NCBI GenBank assembly: GCA_013400975.1
Contig: WBMZ01005407.1
Location: forward strand, 1-64,000
Length of the DNA stretch: 64,000 nucleotides
Source: Atrichornis clamosus
Lineage: Eukaryota > Chordata > Aves > Passeriformes > Menuridae
Reading direction: 5' to 3'
Shown here: piece after piece, positions 1 to 14,971 of the stretch
Layout: the number at the start of each line of letters is the position of its first letter
Position numbering within the stretch: the first letter of the stretch is position 1
Position numbers and translations under genes: made by a program
The notes under the pieces: generated by a model
Told to the model about the DNA's origin: nothing
Databases searched by the model: none
What the model saw: the letters and a program-made list of their open reading frames with translations, nothing else

Positions 1-3000
1 GGCTGCAGGGGTGTCACACACACCTGGCACACGACAGATCCTGGGCAGTGACTGACACCAGGTGCACAAGGGACCTGTTCGACCTCCAGCTTCCCACGGT
101 GCAAGTCACAGGCATGTTCTCTGAAGCCATTTAACTGGCATCAGATGTAAGTGCAATTGGAACTGAAATAGTCCTAGTGATCATAATAAATCCAAATAGA
201 AAGTTGCCATGTTATGTTACGAGATCTTTGAGAAAAAAAAATCTTTTCACTGTGACCAGTCCAGTTTAGACATGTACTTTATCCCACCTAACATCTCCCT
301 GCATCCCCAAAAAGAAGAATTTCAACACTAAACCATGTTCTAACTACAACAGGAAAAAAGCACCAGATATTTTGTGAAATAGTTCACCTGTCCTATTAAT
401 ACAGCAGTGATAAACAACAGTAGGAAGTCATTAAATAAATAGGTTTTATCTTGTCTAGTCCCCCAGCAGAACATTTTATAGCATAATCTTAAATCTAATT
501 CAGTTTTAAATATTAGGGGTATTTACTCTTGATATCTTGCTTCATATTTTCTTACTTGAGACCTATAGAACTAAAGAAGACTAGCAACAGGTCACAGAGC
601 TCCTTATATTGACAGAGCTCTGTTAGGCTGAGCTTTCTACTGAAGACCACCAACAGCTGTACTTTTTCATCCAAATAAATCTTCCAAGCCATGCATGAAA
701 AGCAAGTTACAAACGTTACATTTATAGACAAATTAATATAATAGAGCTCCTGCCAACAACTTACTCTTGTTCTGAATAGGATTCTCTTTTAAATAAATTA
801 AAAATAGCTATGCTTAGAGATTGCCATAAGTGCTTTTCATGTCATCACTTGCTAGCTGCCAAGAGTTGATGTTCATCAGTCTCCTCTCCTCTTTTCTATT
901 CCTTCTTTGTAGTACTTAAGAGAAGAAAAATCTGGTATTTTGGCCATACATGCCAGATGCCTATGCAGTAGAATAAAACTGGAATAGAAAAAAAACTTGG
1001 ATGTTTTGTCTTAACCAGCTGCAATTTTTTTTCTGCACTAAAGAATTACTTGCTGTTTGTATCCCCCATCCTCTTCTGAAAAATAGATTTTTTTTTTTGC
1101 TAGATTTCATTTGGTCTTTTTTCTGTACTCTGCCATATGTATAGTGCAGCATCTCTCTGTACGTGGGTGTTCAGTAGTCAGGCTGTCAGTCACTGCTGCA
1201 GGCACAGCAGGTGAGGGCTTGGAATGTGGGATTCAGTCACCACCTTGTTCAGGGACGTGCACACCCCGCAGATCCCAGTGACCAGGGCCACTCTGCCTGC
1301 AGTTCATAGGGCAAGCACAGTGTCTTGGAGGATTATTTGGGATGAAGCTCTACTAATGGTTTGATTTTGGCCATTGATTTTAGGACAGCAAGAATTTTGT
1401 ATTGAAAGGGACAGCAACTCAAATGTCTCGCTCGCTTGCTCCGTTCCCAGTCCTCACACTTCCCAGGACTCCGGTTTGCACAGTTAAAACTCCCTGCAGC
1501 CACTGCCCACTGCTGAGGCTGTGGGATTGTTCAAGCCCAGCATGATGCAGGTCACTTCATCTCCAGGGCTCCAGCACGCTGATGTGACACAGATGTTTAA
1601 AACACAGCCCGTTTCAGGGTTTGCACTACCCGTGCAATACTTGTTCAGCTCTGTCCCGATGGAACTGCACCCCTGCCATTCCTGGGACTCACATGGGTGT
1701 GCAGGAGCCTACCTAGGGCACCCCCACCATCTGCCATACACACTTGGCTTCCAACAAGCAGCTGGAGTCTTGCTCCAAGATCCCAGCAGCCTCATTTCCT
1801 TTAATAGCCCACTTCAAACTGAGTCTCGAAGGAGGCAGAAGTATTTTTTCTGTGTTTACTCTGAACACGTTGTTACAATAGCATCTTCTTATTTCTTTGG
1901 TGCAAACAAAAAGCTCCTTATATGTGAGCAGTGCAAGATGTTAGCTGTATGTTAAAGCAAATAAACAGCAAAAAACACCACGCATCTGAGAATATGCAGC
2001 TCCACAGCCTTGGCTCCCACACCCATCTATTACTGCTTTGCATTTGGGTTGTCTATAGGGTCAAAGAGCTTTGGTTTTCAAAAAAGGTTACTCATGAGAC
2101 AGGCTCCTATTAAGAGCATTAAACAGGTCTTCACACTTCTGAAAATGCAAAAGAAAAAAGTTACATTCTTACTAGTTCCACCCTCAGTGAAATTTCTAGA
2201 GTTTTACTGTAGAAGTAACTAGTCACATTCTTTTTCTTGTCCTATGGAAGAGCTTTTGAGAACTGAACAGGTAATCTTAAAATAGAACATTGTTCTCATT
2301 TTTTAATGTCCACCTATTGAGAGGTTGGTTTTTAAAAAAACCTCTTCAATAGAGTAATGGTCTCCTTTTCCTCAGCTCTTTTATAGGCATCCTGCCACAT
2401 GAAAGAATGATCCTCCATGTCATCTTTCAGAGTGACATTTCACAGAAATTCAGGTCATCACCACCAGAAATGATTTTGCAGGGGGTTTGGAAATTCTGCA
2501 TATAAGAGAAAAAAAGGTGTCAGACCTTCATTTGGTGTGCCTTGTCCTGGGTTCCTTATCTGAAAGAAGCAGGAATTTGGCCATACAGCTTTTATGTGAT
2601 ACTGATTTAAGCCTTTCTACAAGCCACTAAGTCACAACATGGATTTCCATGTTTATTTTAATGGAACTATTATGTGACACTATTAACATACAATAAGTAG
2701 AGGCTAAATTGCCTGTATGGCCTTTGAAACAATACAGATTATCTTTTTGAAGTTTAACACACTGTGGAGAACGAACTCTTGCTGGTCCCTTCCCTGGGTT
2801 TCCTTCCACAGAAGTCAAAAGACATCAGGCCTAGGAAAGAGAGCAGCTAGTACTCCAAGTGGAGCTCTAAACTGGTGACAGGATTTTTAAATTTTTTAAT
2901 TTTGTTTTTAGAATTAACACTGTGGAGCCTACAACTTTGTATAATGCCAAGGATAACAAAACGAAGACAACCTGATCACCAGGCTTGCATCCATAAGGGC

Positions 3001-6000
3001 AGTATGAGCCTGATTATGAATTCAATACGCCTTCAAAAGGGCCAAAGTCTTACCCTGAAACTCCTAGCACAATAACATTAATGCATTTAAAATTATTTGA
3101 TAAATTATCTGAGCTCTATCCTGGACAATAAATATATACTCAGTAAAAAACCCAACAGATTTAAACGTTATTTATTGTTGTAAAATGACCTCTACAGACA
3201 CAAATAATTTTTCTAGAGCTGTAATATTATTTGATTTGCAATGCTTAGCAAATTATTTATCATGCTATGTGAACTGCCTGTGATGTTAATCTTTGAAGCC
3301 TGTTACATATTTTAATCACTGTTTCACAGATTTAAATGCCATTCAAGAGCTAATATATATTCTTGTAACTACAAAATGCATTAGAAAGTGTAATGAAGAC
3401 ATTTAGCACTTAATTATTTGAGGCATCAGTAACATGCTTATGTCATGTATAGTGCAAGCAGGCATTGTTTAGCCTTTTGCAGTCTCACACCAGTCATTTG
3501 AACAATGTTTATCACAACAAGAGGTACACTTTGCTCCAAGGAATACTTGTGTGAACAAGGAGGGGTTTAGTTTATCAAAGTCTTTTTTGATTCTACGTAG
3601 AAAGTTCCAAGTCAGATATACAATAACATTCATTGGAGTTCAGAAAAGCCAGAAGAGGTAGATAGCATGTTCTAGGTGTGACAACTAGAAAAAGTTTTAA
3701 AATCAGAATATGTTTTATGAAGTTCTTTTTAGCAACTGTGTAATAAAGGGCTCTCTGGAAAACAAAGGAAAAACAAAGCTAATTGAAAACAAGATGGACA
3801 GACAACAGACATGAACTAATATGCCATGGGAACCCATGCACCAAACTCTTACAGGGCTTTTTGGATCACACTGCAAACTGAGGCAAGCACATGTCCAGGT
3901 TTCTCTGCCAAGTGAGAGTGGGCAAGAGATCCTTTGGGATGAGCAGGCAGCAACTGCCTGGAAAAGCATCAGCCAGGGCAAGGACATGAGCCAAGAGCCT
4001 GGTTGGGTGACTTTTTGTTTGTCTTTACTGTTCCCTCCAGGAAACACCTGGGCTGATTTGCATACAGACCCCTCATTAGCACAGCAGCTGTCAGTTAGGG
4101 AGCCTTGTCCAGCAGGAAAAAAAGTAAAAACTTTAAAAGGGGAAAAAAATCTAATCATGCTATCATGATAGTAAAGACTGTAAATAATCCCACTTTTGTC
4201 AAGTTGACTATACACCTTGGATAAACAGAGTAAGTAATTTAGTTAAATAAGTCAAATTGATCAGGCTTCTGTTTTTAAAATCAAGTGGAAATACGAACTT
4301 CAGGAAGTACTGAATGGAAGCCCAATTCACCTGCTTGTGCAAGATCATGAGACTGCAAAGCAGCAATAGCTGATAGTGCATGGTAACACCTTTCTGTGGC
4401 TTTGATGGTTTCTTCCTGCTTTTGAGAGGATGGCCTGTGAAAACATGTGGCCTCAGAAGGACTTGTCATCTCAGGTGTAGCAGAATCTGACTCCCAGGTA
4501 GGGATAGGAGGCACATGGAGGACATTGTGTTTTGCTGGTTTAGTGCACCAGTAGTTGAGATCTACTCCCTTTCAGGCCGGGGTGTACTGGTGCCACCCAG
4601 AGCAGACACACAAAGAGCTCATGCAGAAACCAGCCACAGCTTTGCCAGGTCAGAGATGACCTGTTTCTCAGCAGGGAGCTTGATTTTATACTTACATGAA
4701 TTATGATTTTTAAGGAGCTCTCCAAAGCCCCAAACCAAGCTGTCCCCGCACCTGAAATTTTGATGCTGCTAGCAGTCAGTGAGCAGAAGGCCTCTACATT
4801 TTCTAATAGGTGGATATGGATAAGCCTGGATGTAGGAGTTTATGATGGCAGATTAAGTTCATAAAAAGGAATATGAAGCAATATCCTGCCACACAGCAAT
4901 TATTGACCATTCCTGTCTGCCTTGACAAAGGCCTGGGATGAGACTTAGTTCTATTTAATGTGATAATTTGGCAGTAATGAATGACCTGTACAAGACAATG
5001 AGTGCACCTCCTCAAAAAGCTCACATTTCCCCTTGGAAGAAATAAATCTTTTAGTCTTTCCTCTACACCAGAGACTAAGACGTCATGGTAGGAAGAGTAA
5101 GTCACCTTGTTTTGCTGGTAACAGAACAACCAAGCTATAAATTCCAGGTAAAGAAGACAATAGTAGGCCAGAAGGATGAGAAAGTTTTCCTGAAGACCTG
5201 GCCTGTCTGAGAAGCCTTTGGTATTTGCAATCTACCCCCAGCCTTAGGGTGACAGGCCCTTCTAGGTCCCAGGAAAGTAGGAGAACCCTGTAACTTTCTA
5301 CGAGACCTCACTGTCTTATCTGGTAAACTAAGCAGGACCTGGCTGTGAGCCCAAGCAGTGGTACACAATCCTCTAAACTGTTTATCTATTAATATACTTC
5401 CTGGCACTGTTTCAGCCCCTGCCAGAGAGCCTCCCACAAAACGTCCTGGCATGAGGCAGAGGATAACAGTGGCCAGTATGAATTAAACAACATTTGGAGT
5501 GTGGGAAAGAGTTCAGCCTGTGTCCAGATGGTAGTACAGTGCATGTACAGCAGGTTCTGCTTTATTTACAGACAGAGACCCTGTGGCCCAAGTAGGGTGC
5601 AGAGGTTCTTCACTATTCCTGTGGCCTCTAGTGCCCTGCCCAAGGCTATCCAGGCTGCTGGACTGCCTAGGGACCCCGCTCAGGGCAGCTTCCCTGGGTT
5701 TGGAACCTTGCCCAATTAGAAGTGTGTTATTTGCTGTTTGTCTACAGAAATCTCTCTGTTAGATTACGGGAGGTCATTTTAGGCTGACAAGTGTAGCTGG
5801 AGGAGACTCATGGGAAGCTGAGAGTAACTTGTTGCAATAACTATGACTTTATACCCAAGCCTCAATCATCGTCTTGAGAAGCCAAGCTGAGCTCAGACAC
5901 TGGCTGGTAGCCAGTGATTTTTCTGCTCTTTAAGGCAGACATCTTTGCTGAAATAGGCTGAGAAAGAACAAGAGTCACTTTGATGTCCTTTCCAGTGGTC

Positions 6001-9000
6001 ACTAATCTCACCTTGGTACAGATGCTGGTTTATGTCAAGTTTTAGCAGTTGGTTCTGTTCAGCCTTCCTGCAGAAGGACAGACTGACCAGTCCCTCTGTA
6101 CAGGTGTAGATTTTGGCTGACATTTGTTGATATAACAACATAAAATAGAACAGGGAGATTATGCCATCTATGATATGAAACACTTCACCATGAAGACATT
6201 CTCTTAGGTCTTCTTACTAGTGCTAGTTTCATATGAAAGATAATCTTCTGAAACACTGCTAGTAAAATTAGCAGAATACCTCACTCACCAATGAGCATCT
6301 CATTTCTGGCATTAACTTTGTTTATCCAAGCAATTCATGTTGCAGGAAAAACGAAATTCTTTCTTCCTCTTTGAAGAAATGTATTAACACTATTATTGTG
6401 TTAGTGTTTCCTTTCCAAATAGTTTTCCATTTACTTTTAGAGCATGTAGTTTACACGGTCAAATCACGGACAGGTGCAGATCAAACAAATACAAGTTTCT
6501 TAGACTTTTCAAAGTCGGGGGTATTTTTTTTTTTTAAGATAGCCATCTTTCAGATGATTTTTCCAACAAAAGCACTGTGCTATATAGTTTTAGGCCAGGT
6601 GAATGTCTGTGGCTTTTGTTTACTTGCATTTAATTTTAACTTTGTGTATTTGTGTATCATTTCCCTCTAACTCCCAGAAGTGAGAGGGAAGTAGGCTAAA
6701 GGTAGTAAGAGTGACCTTCACGTTCACTTCAAAGCAAATTACAGTTGGCGCCTCACTATTTTTATACATTATTTCATTAATCATCTCCACTGTTAGGAGA
6801 AATATTTAATAGTAGAGACAGAAGTAACCAGTACAGTCATTATGATGCACAGCTACTAGATTCGTTAGAAAATGATACAGAATTGATGAGAAAAAATATT
6901 TACTTGAATTACAGTTTTAAGAATGGGATAAAAAGTTCAAGCCTAAGTATATGTAAAGACAACTTAGCAAACTTTGTGGAGTGCCAGTGTGTCCCCTCCT
7001 TACCCACTTGGACTAACTGGTGCCCTTTAAATATACCAGGGTCTATAGAACTAAGAGTTTCTGCTCAGTCATTAAACTTCACCTATATCAGAAAGTAGCT
7101 TCTATTGTATAAATCTAGCATGACCTCTGATGAGGTTTCTCTGGCTTCTCTCTTGCCTGCATTTGTTTTTAAGAGTCTATTTCTATACCAGTTCTTAAAG
7201 GTCAGTATCAGATTATCCCACATAAGAAGGAAGGACGTAACACTTCGCATCCTTGGGGCAGATACAGCTGAGAATTTGCTCTTGCCTGCAGTCCTGTCCA
7301 CTTCTCCCCCACAAAACAAAACAAACCCACAATCAAACACAAGAGCAACAACAAGAAAAGAACACAACCACAGAAAAACCTCAGACCTGTATATTCCTCC
7401 AAAACAGTCATCACTGGCATTTCTCCACAAAGCACTTCCCCTTACAGAAATCATACAGAATTGATGGAAAGCCAAGAACAAATTGTCTTAAGGACAGATG
7501 AACACCAATGTTTTCCATAATTCCATGATTTAACTTCATAGTTTGGATTAAATCAGATGCTGGGAGGTTTAGAGCAGTCCCAATACTTAGTTGTTAATCA
7601 GCTGGCATCTGTTTATCCTCCAGCCCAGGATATCCGCTGTAGTTTTGAAGCCAAACTGCGAGCTAAGGCTCTTAACTAGTTGGTATCATTCACTTCTGCA
7701 CAACTTTCTCTTGAACTTGTTGGTTTTACTCTGTGCTGGGTGTTGGAAGCCTAGTGAGGAAGAGCCAGAAAACAGCCCCTTTCAATGTTATGCTGCCACG
7801 TGTGCTGTAAAAACGGGCGTTTTCACCCCATCAGGAGCAGAGAGTGGCACTGCACCCTGGGGGGACGTGCAGGAACACCTCCTGCTTTGAGAAAAGGCAC
7901 CTGCAGAGCCCTGCCGCCTGCAGAAGGCAAGGAGGGTCTAAAGTCCCCTTGTACCCTTCCTTTGATTGCCCCTGCTGCCAAAGAGGCCAAGGCCCTTGCA
8001 GGAAGGCAGGGACCAAGGTTTTGGCTATATCATCCATCTTCTAACTTCTAGAAAACTTTTTAATTCTCTCTTTTCACCCATCCTCATATCTTACACTAAC
8101 AATTGGTGTTCATTCTCCAGATACACACATCCTTCCAGCATATAACTGAACTCTCATTTCTCTGTGCCTCAGCCAATATGCTGTTCTCAGCCTCACTTCT
8201 TCCAGTATTGATCTGATTCTTCTTCCTTAACTTATTTCTTCTCAAATACTCTTGGGTTTATGATTTCTACAACTGCAAAATGGAGTAAATGCTGTCAGGT
8301 TATATTTCAATAAAGGGAAAATTGGTGGAAGTAAGATATTGACTTGTCTTTGTAACTAAGATTCTAAAAGATTTGTCTTGCCAGAGGAATTAACCTGCCT
8401 CCTCTGGCCAACAAAAAAATACAGACAGTGGCCTTACAAATGGGATCAGGGAAGTTAATTTGATTTTGAAGCACTGAGACAGGTAGATGTAATATTTGCC
8501 AGAAGGTGAGAACACAATAGCATCTTCACAGATAACAAGAGTTTCCCAGTAATGCTTTCCTGAACAAACAACTACTTGAAGAAACAGTACCTCCTCACCC
8601 CACAAGCTCAAATCGTTGCACTTGAATAGCAGATCCAGGGGAGACTTGCATTTCTCAGAAGACACAGCAGTCTGTGACTGTCACTGATCAAACGAGGTCA
8701 GAGGAGGACACTGTTTTCTAGTGACATAGCTTAATTACAAGGAATAAAGGAAAACAGAGCCTTGCCATTTTGCAGATCATTGTGATGAACCACAGAATGC
8801 AGATCTCCCTCACCCGAGTTTACAATTACATAATTCTTTAAAAGTAATAATATACTTTCATTAAAAAAATATTAGAAGAGAATTCACAAAAGTTGCCTCT
8901 AGAAAGCAATTAGAAGCTTTTAACAGCTGTGAATAGACAGTGAAGGCAAAAGTTGCCTCTGTAAACTAAACTCTTCTTCACTTGGGACCAGAGCACTTTC

Positions 9001-12000
9001 AATTTTCTTCTTCCAGTGAGGCAAGGATTAGAGCACAGAAACACACAAAGGGAGATTTCAGGAAAAGGGCTGAAGCACAGGAATTGCAAAGGATGTACAT
9101 GCTTACCAGAACACCAGCAAAGCACCTACATCCACCTTTTCACTCTGCTAGTGACCTGGCTGAGCTGAACAAAACTCAAATTGGAGCAGAGTCTGCCCTG
9201 TGGAGAGTCAGTAACCACCCCAACTCCTGAGTTTCATCTTCCATCACCAGGGTGGTGAGAAACAGGGTCCCCATTTTGCACTACAGCATCCCTCTCTGGA
9301 TCACCGACTCCCTCAGACCCACCTCACGTGTCCTGGGTCAGCAACATCTCGTGTGTGGCCAGCCAGGACACGGGAGGACACGCAGCCCTGCCCTGCCCTG
9401 TTTGCCTGGTGCAGTGCAGCAGGACACACGCTCTCACACTACGTGATTTTGCAGCCAAAATATCTGTGCAGCTTTCAAATTCCCAAGAGCTCTGTCTGCA
9501 CTTGCCCATCCACGTAGGGAAGATGAGTAACAGTTGCTCTTGCGCTGCTCAGAGCTCTGTGGATTTACCTCTTAGAACTTCGCAAGGGAAGCAGTGCCTT
9601 GGCAACAGCAGAGTAGTATTAAAAAAGAGACAAGTGACGTGTAGGGAGAGAATTTAGGGCGATGGCGGGGGAGCGATTATTCAATGTTTTCCATATTTTC
9701 ATATAACAATTTAATTTCCTTGAAGTTACGGCAGTCAGTGACAAGCAGAAGTGTGCCTGTGAAATACCTCTGGCTGAGCACCGAAATAAAGCCTGACTAG
9801 ACATACCCAATAACCCATGCAGGCAACCACAGACTGCAAGAGGTTGTTTAAAAAATTATTATATACTTGTTACTGAAGAAGCTTTTCTATATTTGTAGTT
9901 CCTTTTTCCTCGTAGCCTCATTTGATGGAATTCAGATAGCACAAGTGTCATTATGTTAAACAACCAATTCCGGAATACTTCACTTCTTTCCTCTCTTTTA
10001 GAGGCATTAAAGCAGTAGTTACACTTCTTAATAGGGATTATTTTAGGGACAGTTCAGGCCCATGCTTAGTCACTTCATTGTTGACTAAAATACAGACACT
10101 GCCCTGCAGACCATATGCTATTAAAGAGATGGAAAACAAATCTTTAAGTACATACTTAGCTTGCTTTTAAAGCAATGTGGTTTCTTTACCACGATAAAGT
10201 GATAAAAATACGCATGACATCATAAAGCTCACAGTAATTTTATTGCTGAAAAATTTTACAGCTATCTACTTGAATTCATTTGGTTTGAAACTTGCCTTGG
10301 TCTAGCATTTTTTTTGAGTTGAAAACATTTTTTTATACGAACAGCCTGTGATTGAATAAAACTAAGCTTTTTTTTATACATATATAAAGTGGACAAAAAT
10401 AATTTTTCCTAAGTAAGGAAATGCTATATATAGAAGAAAAGCTAAAGACTTTCAAGTCACAGATTTCAGTAGGTTTTTCAACATTATCCCTGAGGAAGCA
10501 GAAATACAAACAATAAAAAAGCAGCTTCCTTCACAAGAACATACAGAACATCAGAAACAAGTACAGAGAACAGTGTTGTGCAGAACGCAAGTCATTATCC
10601 TGTTGGTTCCCATTTTTTACTCTACTAATCATTCCCTGTTACCATGAATGGGAGGTGCAAGCACATCAGTAGGTTAGGCTTTAAAGCTAAGTTTTAAATA
10701 TTCTTAACAAATAATAAGTCATAGAAGGTGTAGACCCCGCAACTCTCGAGAGGTACAGTGTGGAATAACAGCCCTGGGGAAGAAAGAATGCTACAGGGCA
10801 TTATTGTGCCATCAGAATTGCAGACTTAACTGGGGATAAAGCAATCTCTGCCCTCCACAGTTGCCCCAGGAGCACCAAGGCCAGGAAACTGCATTCCTGA
10901 GGAGAATTGCACACAGAACTGCTGCTGCTAAGGGGGGAAAAAACCCCTGCATTTTGACCTTTTGCAACTTTTTCTCAGACCTCAAGCATAGCAGACTTGG
11001 ATTGTGGTAGGAGTTGAAGTAGGTTCTCTTGTTTGTTTTTTTTTTTCTTTTTACTGGGGGTAGTTGTGGGTTTTTTCTTTTTTTGGCAGATCTACCAAAA
11101 AAAAAAAAGTTAATATTAATGCAAACAAAGAAGGTTGGTATTCCAAGTTACTTGCATTTGGGCTCATATACACACAGCTTTCACAATTATAAGGGTAACC
11201 AGAAGTTAGCTTGTCTAAATCAAAAAATTTACAGAGAATAGGAAATAAATATTAATCTCAGGACAGTGCTACCTGAGCCACTGAAAGCAGGGGGATTGAT
11301 TCTGCAATAGCACAATTACTTAGGTAGACCAGACATCACAAGGAAATGTTAGATGGATACAGTTAAAGGGCTTAGGAAGGAGACTGGGATATGCCTGGAT
11401 GTGTGAGATTTCAACAGATGGAATGCTGATTTGGGGTTTATGTAATTCAGAGCTGTTCTAGCAGAGTACTCAGGACAGACGTGCAGAATAACAGAGGATG
11501 GCAGTATTTAAGAAGCTCCACCATGTTTTCACATTTTCATTTTGAAAAAGATGAAAAGAAAAATACCCAAATAAGTTTTTCTATCATAACACACATTCCC
11601 CCCAAAACAAACCAAACAAAAAACCCACAAATAAACAAAACAAAAAAAACAAATGGCAGGATTCCTTTCTTCGTGTGACTTCCTAATTAGGTTTATGCGC
11701 TAGTAATTCTGTATTCCTATTAAACCTGGACTTCCATACTGACAGTTTTCCACCAATTTAGTACATTTTAAAAGGTATCTGTCATCTGGCTATCTTTTAA
11801 AAAATCAAATTTGCTACTTGAGATTGCTGTTAAATAACATCTCCCTGAATTTCAAAGCAAATAGGATTGGAATTTTAAGGACATTTTAATGATATTGGGC
11901 TAATTTCTTTGTGCAACCTCCCATACGATAACCTTTCAAAATCTGGTGGATGAAGTACTGAGCTGACAGCAGGGTTTTAATGACAGCCTTAAGCAAGTTT

Positions 12001-13480
12001 TTCAGTTGTATCTATTTCTCCTCCCATTCCTGATCTTCTTTGTCTGATTTTACCTTTACTATTTTTAGATCAGGACTGTCTTTCATTACATTTGTGCAGT
12101 AAGAACCCTAAGGTGTTTTATGAAAAGCAGGTAAATACTAATACCAACGCAGGGCATCGTCACTGCAGGTACTTCTATAGGTGTATTATGAGAGAAAAAA
12201 CCTGCACTTCTGCAGTTAACACATCTTAAATATGAAAGATACATATGCATTCAATAAGGCCTTCCAGAAGTCTTTTATGAAGAAGACTGCAGTTTGAGCA
12301 CTACTTTATCTTAAACACAGTAGACTTCTTGTCATATTAAACAGATGACTGCAATTACTTTTTTCCATAAGCACTGCTACTGCATATCATAAGACAACAA
12401 AGGAAGGTTACAAGCAAAAGTAGAAAACTCATATTTTTAGCAATTCAGCTAAAGAGAACTTATGGTTTTGTCCTCCATTTTTCCATTTGCTTCTAATTCC
12501 AACTGTTTAGCTTTCTGGCAGTGAAAATATGTTTGGAATAAAAATAGACCCCACAATTTGAAATTATCGTGTGTTGCTTTGTTTTGTGTTTCCTTTTAAT
12601 ATATTCTTACTAAAATGAGGAAAGCCTTTCACCCAAAGAGAATTTACCAGAGGAAGGGTTTGGCAGAATTAACCTGCTTATGTCTGCTGGCATCTTCTTT
12701 GATACAAGTCTTTGCAGGGTGGGATCAAGCACAAAAAGAGATCCTGATCAAGTGCTAGGACACAGGCTTCCTTCCATGACCGTCGTACACACACCACGGG
12801 GTAACACTACATCATCCATAAGAAACCTCCCGTAAGTCACAGAGTGACAAGTGTTCCCCCAGCACGCAGAGCCACCACTTTCTTTATAGCCCGAGTTTCA
12901 GTTCTTGCACATGAAAGAGTTTGTGTGGACTTTACATATATAACCCCCCTACACAATCCTCTTCTCAAGAGGTTGCTTGCTGCCAAGCTCACTTGTGTGC
13001 AGGCCAAGGAATATGGACATTTTCCAGTCCTGTCTGTTAAGACTTCTCTGCAGGAAGCTGGCTTTCTAGGGTGTGAATTTGTGCTTTAAAACCATCTGCC
13101 CTATGCTGCTTCGTCTCAGGCAATGCCTTAGTGGAAGAAATAATAAATCCTGTTCAAAGGTCACAAGGTCTGGTAACCTGGCACTAACCCTCATATTCTA
13201 GAAGGCCAGATGAAACCTGGCCTGGAATATAACAAACTCCAAAGTCAAGTCCAAGACATAGCATTTCATTAATAGAGCTCTGACAGTCATCTTGCCAGTA
13301 GAAACACAGGTTGAAGATTTACTAGTAAACAGCTGGAGTGGATAATGTTGTTTTCATTCACTCACTTCTCAAGATCAGTTTATTTACGCTAGAAATGAAA
13401 ACACAGCAAGACAGCCTTTTCCACACTCGCACAGACTGGATGAATGCTGAAGTCTCTTAGTGCACACACAGGGATCGATG
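1..13480. other. Non-coding AT-rich DNA, probably TNFAIP8L3 intron 1 or upstream flank
   Basis: I see no exon of a recognisable protein here on either strand. Open frames are short, overlap each other and have no splice-bounded homology. The block contains an AT-rich candidate conserved element near 3.1-3.5 kb, a 14-bp direct repeat at 8887 and 8947, and A/C-rich or T/G-rich low-complexity tracts near 7310, 11035 and 11597. Assignment to TNFAIP8L3 intron 1 is inferred from the + strand terminal exon at 41784 and from the long first intron of the mammalian gene as I recall it. Confidence 0.5.
3080..3560. promoter_or_regulatory. Candidate conserved non-coding element (AT-rich, homeodomain-core rich)
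   Basis: This stretch is very AT-rich without being simple repeat. It has many TAAT/ATTA cores (for example AAATTATTTG, ATTATTTGATTTGC and CTTAATTATTTGAGG), no open frame and no repeat signature. That composition is typical of deeply conserved developmental enhancers, but conservation cannot be seen from one sequence, so this is inference only. Confidence 0.25.
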
Positions 13481-13715
13481 TCTGCTGGAGAGACAAGAAG
13501 CACTCAGCATATTTGCAGCCAGGGAGATTTTGCCCAACATCAGGAAAAGTCTTTCTTTAGTTAGAGTTGCAAGAACTGCATTAAACTGCAAAGGAAGGAT
13601 GGTCTTTAGGAACAGATCAGACAAATCTCTTTTAGTCTGCTAGAGAAAGGAATGGATTAGATGACTGATAAAAAGTTTGTTCCTTCAACCCCAGGTTTCT
13701 ATGGCACTGAAACAA
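13480..13715 (+). mobile_element. Degraded CR1-type LINE 3' end
   Basis: The order of motifs follows the 3' region of avian/reptilian CR1 elements: a GGGAGATTTTG block, then ACATCAGGAAAAGTCTTTCT, a GGTCTTTAGGAACAGATCAGA block, then GGAATGGATTAGATGACTGA, ending in CCCAGGTTTCTATGG. Many substitutions and small indels separate it from the consensus I remember, so it is an old relic. No reverse-transcriptase reading frame is present. Identification is by eye; a RepeatMasker hit to a CR1 subfamily would settle it. Confidence 0.6.
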
Positions 13716-14971
13716 TACACAGCAATTCGAAGCTTAGCTCGGTGATGTAAACAATTTTCTGCACCAAACCTGACTCATTTTCCATGTGAACAGACAGAAT
13801 AATCTTTGCCAAAATTCACTTCTTAGCTCCATCTCATTTTGAACACTGATAGTCTTTTAGATAAAGCCTCCAATCTTTCTGGAGGGTGTAATTCCTTCAA
13901 TTAATACCTGTGGAGATTGCACCGATCCTCACATGAGCCAAACAGCCCCTGCTGGCTGCAGCTTTAGAGCTTCTGAGCCTTGTTCATTGAGCACCTCATC
14001 ACCAAGTTGCAGGTGATTTTTAGCACAAACATTGCTTTCCAAAGTGTAAATGCAGACAGTTCAGTTGCAGACTCATAAAGACAGCTGAAAAAAAATTTTA
14101 AAACCCACGCGAATGTTCTTATCCTCCTCTCTGCAGCAAACCAAAAAAAACATAGGTTGTGTTAAACCATGTGAACAGGGGCACCACGTGTGTGTATCTC
14201 AGGCTATTAGATCACTTTCCCAATCCATTCTCTTCTCCCTAAATTCAACTCCTATCATTCCTCCCAGCATCACCTCGGGCTCTAGTGATCCTTAATTGCT
14301 GCAGCAGGCACTGCCCTGTAGACTGTCTGTGGATTGGCCTCACCTGTCTGGAAGCCAATGTTCCTCCAGGAGCCAGGTGCAGCCACCTTCTGTGCCAGTT
14401 GGCTTTGAAAGCAGAAAGAGAGCCAGTCCAAATCATCAGGAAATTATACCTGGAGGTCTGTCAATAATGTTTATATTTATATTTACATACCATATAGCCA
14501 CTATTTACACCTAATGGCAAACTTCCCCCTCTTAATTCATACTAAAATATAGCTATCTCCTATAGATAGTTAGAGATGCAACTTGCCTAATGGCCACTAG
14601 AAGCACTTTGTGGGTGTAAATTACGCCTGGAAAAAAGGAAAGTGGATATCTATATACAATCTACAGCCTACAGACTGATTATACATTGTTTTACAGCTCA
14701 ACAGTGCAGTGAGGCCAGGAGACAAATTAATACCAAGTGTAGTTGCTGAGGAGCAGACACTTTCTGTCAAACTAGACAATGTAATTTTATACATTAAACA
14801 TCTGGATTTTTTATTTTAATCTTGTTATAACAAAGCCATATATAGCAGGAAAAGAAGGTCTTACTAAAGTGGAACTATTCCTGAAGTGACCTAAGATAGA
14901 CTAAACAGACCATCTGTCTTAGGAATCTGATTTTTAACCAGAAATAAAAAGGAATGTTAGAACCTATGAGT

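Noticed and set aside
1521..1955. 144-codon + strand open frame
   Set aside because: No recognisable family or exon boundaries; consistent with chance.
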